Origin: Halalkalirubrum salinum
Lineage (GTDB): Archaea > Halobacteriota > Halobacteria > Halobacteriales > Haloferacaceae
Length of the DNA stretch: 42,716 bases
Reading direction: 5' to 3'
Assembly: GCF_005543295.1 (NCBI RefSeq)
Contig: NZ_SRSG01000012.1
Location: forward strand, 1 to 42,716
The position numbers and the translations under genes were made by a program. Positions 42,094-42,716 of the stretch are shown piece after piece. Below the pieces are notes generated by a model. The model did no database searches, was not told the DNA's origin, and was given only the letters and a program-made list of their open reading frames with translations. Within the stretch, counting starts at the first letter, position 1. Each line of letters starts with the position of its first letter.

Positions 42094-42716
42094 GTGCTGG
42101 GCCTTGCTACCTCCCTCCTGCTCGTGGGTCTCGCTGTCATCGTCATCTGGAAGGGCAGCGAATACTTCGCCCAAGCCGCAGAGCGGCTCAGTAAACACTA
42201 TGGGCTCCCTGTCGCCGTCCACGGGGCGATCGTGGTTGCGGTCGGCTCAAGTTTCCCAGAGATCAGTTCGATCGTTATCAGTACGGTCTTTCACGGCGAG
42301 TTCTCGCTCGGTGTCGGGGCGATCGTCGGGAGTGCGATCTTTAATCTCCTCGTGATACCCGCACTGTCGGCCTTCGCCAGTGAAAAACTCGAAACGACCC
42401 GTGACCTCGTTCACAAAGACGCACAGTTCTACGTGATCAGCGTTCTCGTCTTGTTTATCATGTTCGCACTTGGCGCGACATACGTTCCGGGCGGAACGAA
42501 TGAGGCTGCGATCTTGACACCCACGCTGGCGTTGATCCCGCTTGCCACGTACGGAATCTATGTCTTTTTGCACTATCAGGACGCCAGCGATCACATCGCT
42601 TCAGAAACGGTTGACGTGTCACCGTTCCTATTTTCGGTAGCAATCAGCAGTGTTTTGCTGTGAGTGGCTGGGCCTCACTACGTTGCTACTATCTATTTTC
42701 GTGCTTCTCGCGGGAC
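42094..42716 (+). CDS. CaCA-family cation exchanger, partial and probably frameshifted
   Basis: An integral membrane antiporter of the sodium/calcium exchanger (CaCA) superfamily, of which only the first half is in the window. The frame from the GTG at 42094 gives 189 residues. The alpha-1 repeat reads GAIVVAVGSSFPEISSIVIS, with GSSxPE binding the cation, and GVGAIVGSAIFNLLVIPALS, typical of the family. About six membrane spans are visible. The frame meets TGA at 42661-42663, but the next membrane helix (EWLGLTTLLLSIFVLL, from 42662) reads in another frame. So either a one-base frameshift or a sequencing error interrupts the gene. The alpha-2 repeat is beyond the window. Confidence 0.75.

Noticed and set aside
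1-42716. CRISPR arrays, rRNA genes and riboswitches
   Set aside because: No regularly spaced repeats, rRNA-like sequence or known riboswitch cores were seen in any intergenic region.

Overview
The window is chromosomal DNA from a halophilic archaeon (class Halobacteria). The evidence is the acidic proteins, the archaeal information-processing genes (Orc1/Cdc6, PolB2, Pelota, Cdc48, TmcA, archaeal-type GluRS), the archaeal MptE/FolP pterin genes, TATA boxes about 27 bases before starts that imply leaderless mRNAs, and haloarchaeal pilus families. The genus cannot be fixed from the sequence alone. The palindrome CGATCG is strikingly frequent in the core genes and seems absent from the transposon remnants.

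Layout. 1-4751: an orc1/cdc6 paralogue, then a tight cassette of an inactivated RadA-like protein, a small coiled-coil protein and a B-family polymerase (PolB2) with a degenerate motif C; a DUF4013-like membrane protein follows. 5971-20136: housekeeping genes. These are pelota, small zinc and membrane proteins, the folP-mptE pair, a tRNA-modification operon (Cys-rich protein, TrmJ-like methylase, TmcA, DUF456 protein), gltX, a zinc-finger protein, an Hsp20-like/cdc48 pair and an alpha/beta hydrolase.

20288-26553 is a decaying accessory zone. An internally deleted TnpB element has cut off a signal peptidase I gene. A secreted protein with a SipW-like signal, a membrane-anchored helix-turn-helix-like protein and a second secreted protein form a probable surface-fibre locus. 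An AAC(3)-type acetyltransferase gene is broken by a single TAG, next to a heavily mutated IS5-like transposase. A 12-bp inverted repeat brackets the last two.

26554-30974 holds an HD phosphohydrolase, tatA, tRNA-Arg(CCT) with a duplicated 3' end (an attachment-site scar), a glycosyltransferase, a sulfatase-like hydrolase and a ParB-fold protein. 31020-39100 is a seven-gene type IV pilus operon: PilB ATPase, PilC platform and five different prepilin-like proteins joined by start/stop overlaps. A large pilin/adhesin-like gene converges on it. The window ends with a small membrane-anchored protein, a cupin and a CaCA-type cation exchanger that looks frameshifted near the edge.

The two most interesting systems are the RadA-like/PolB2 cassette, which looks like an archaeal counterpart of bacterial translesion 'mutasomes', and the pilus operon with its nearby glycosylation and adhesion genes.
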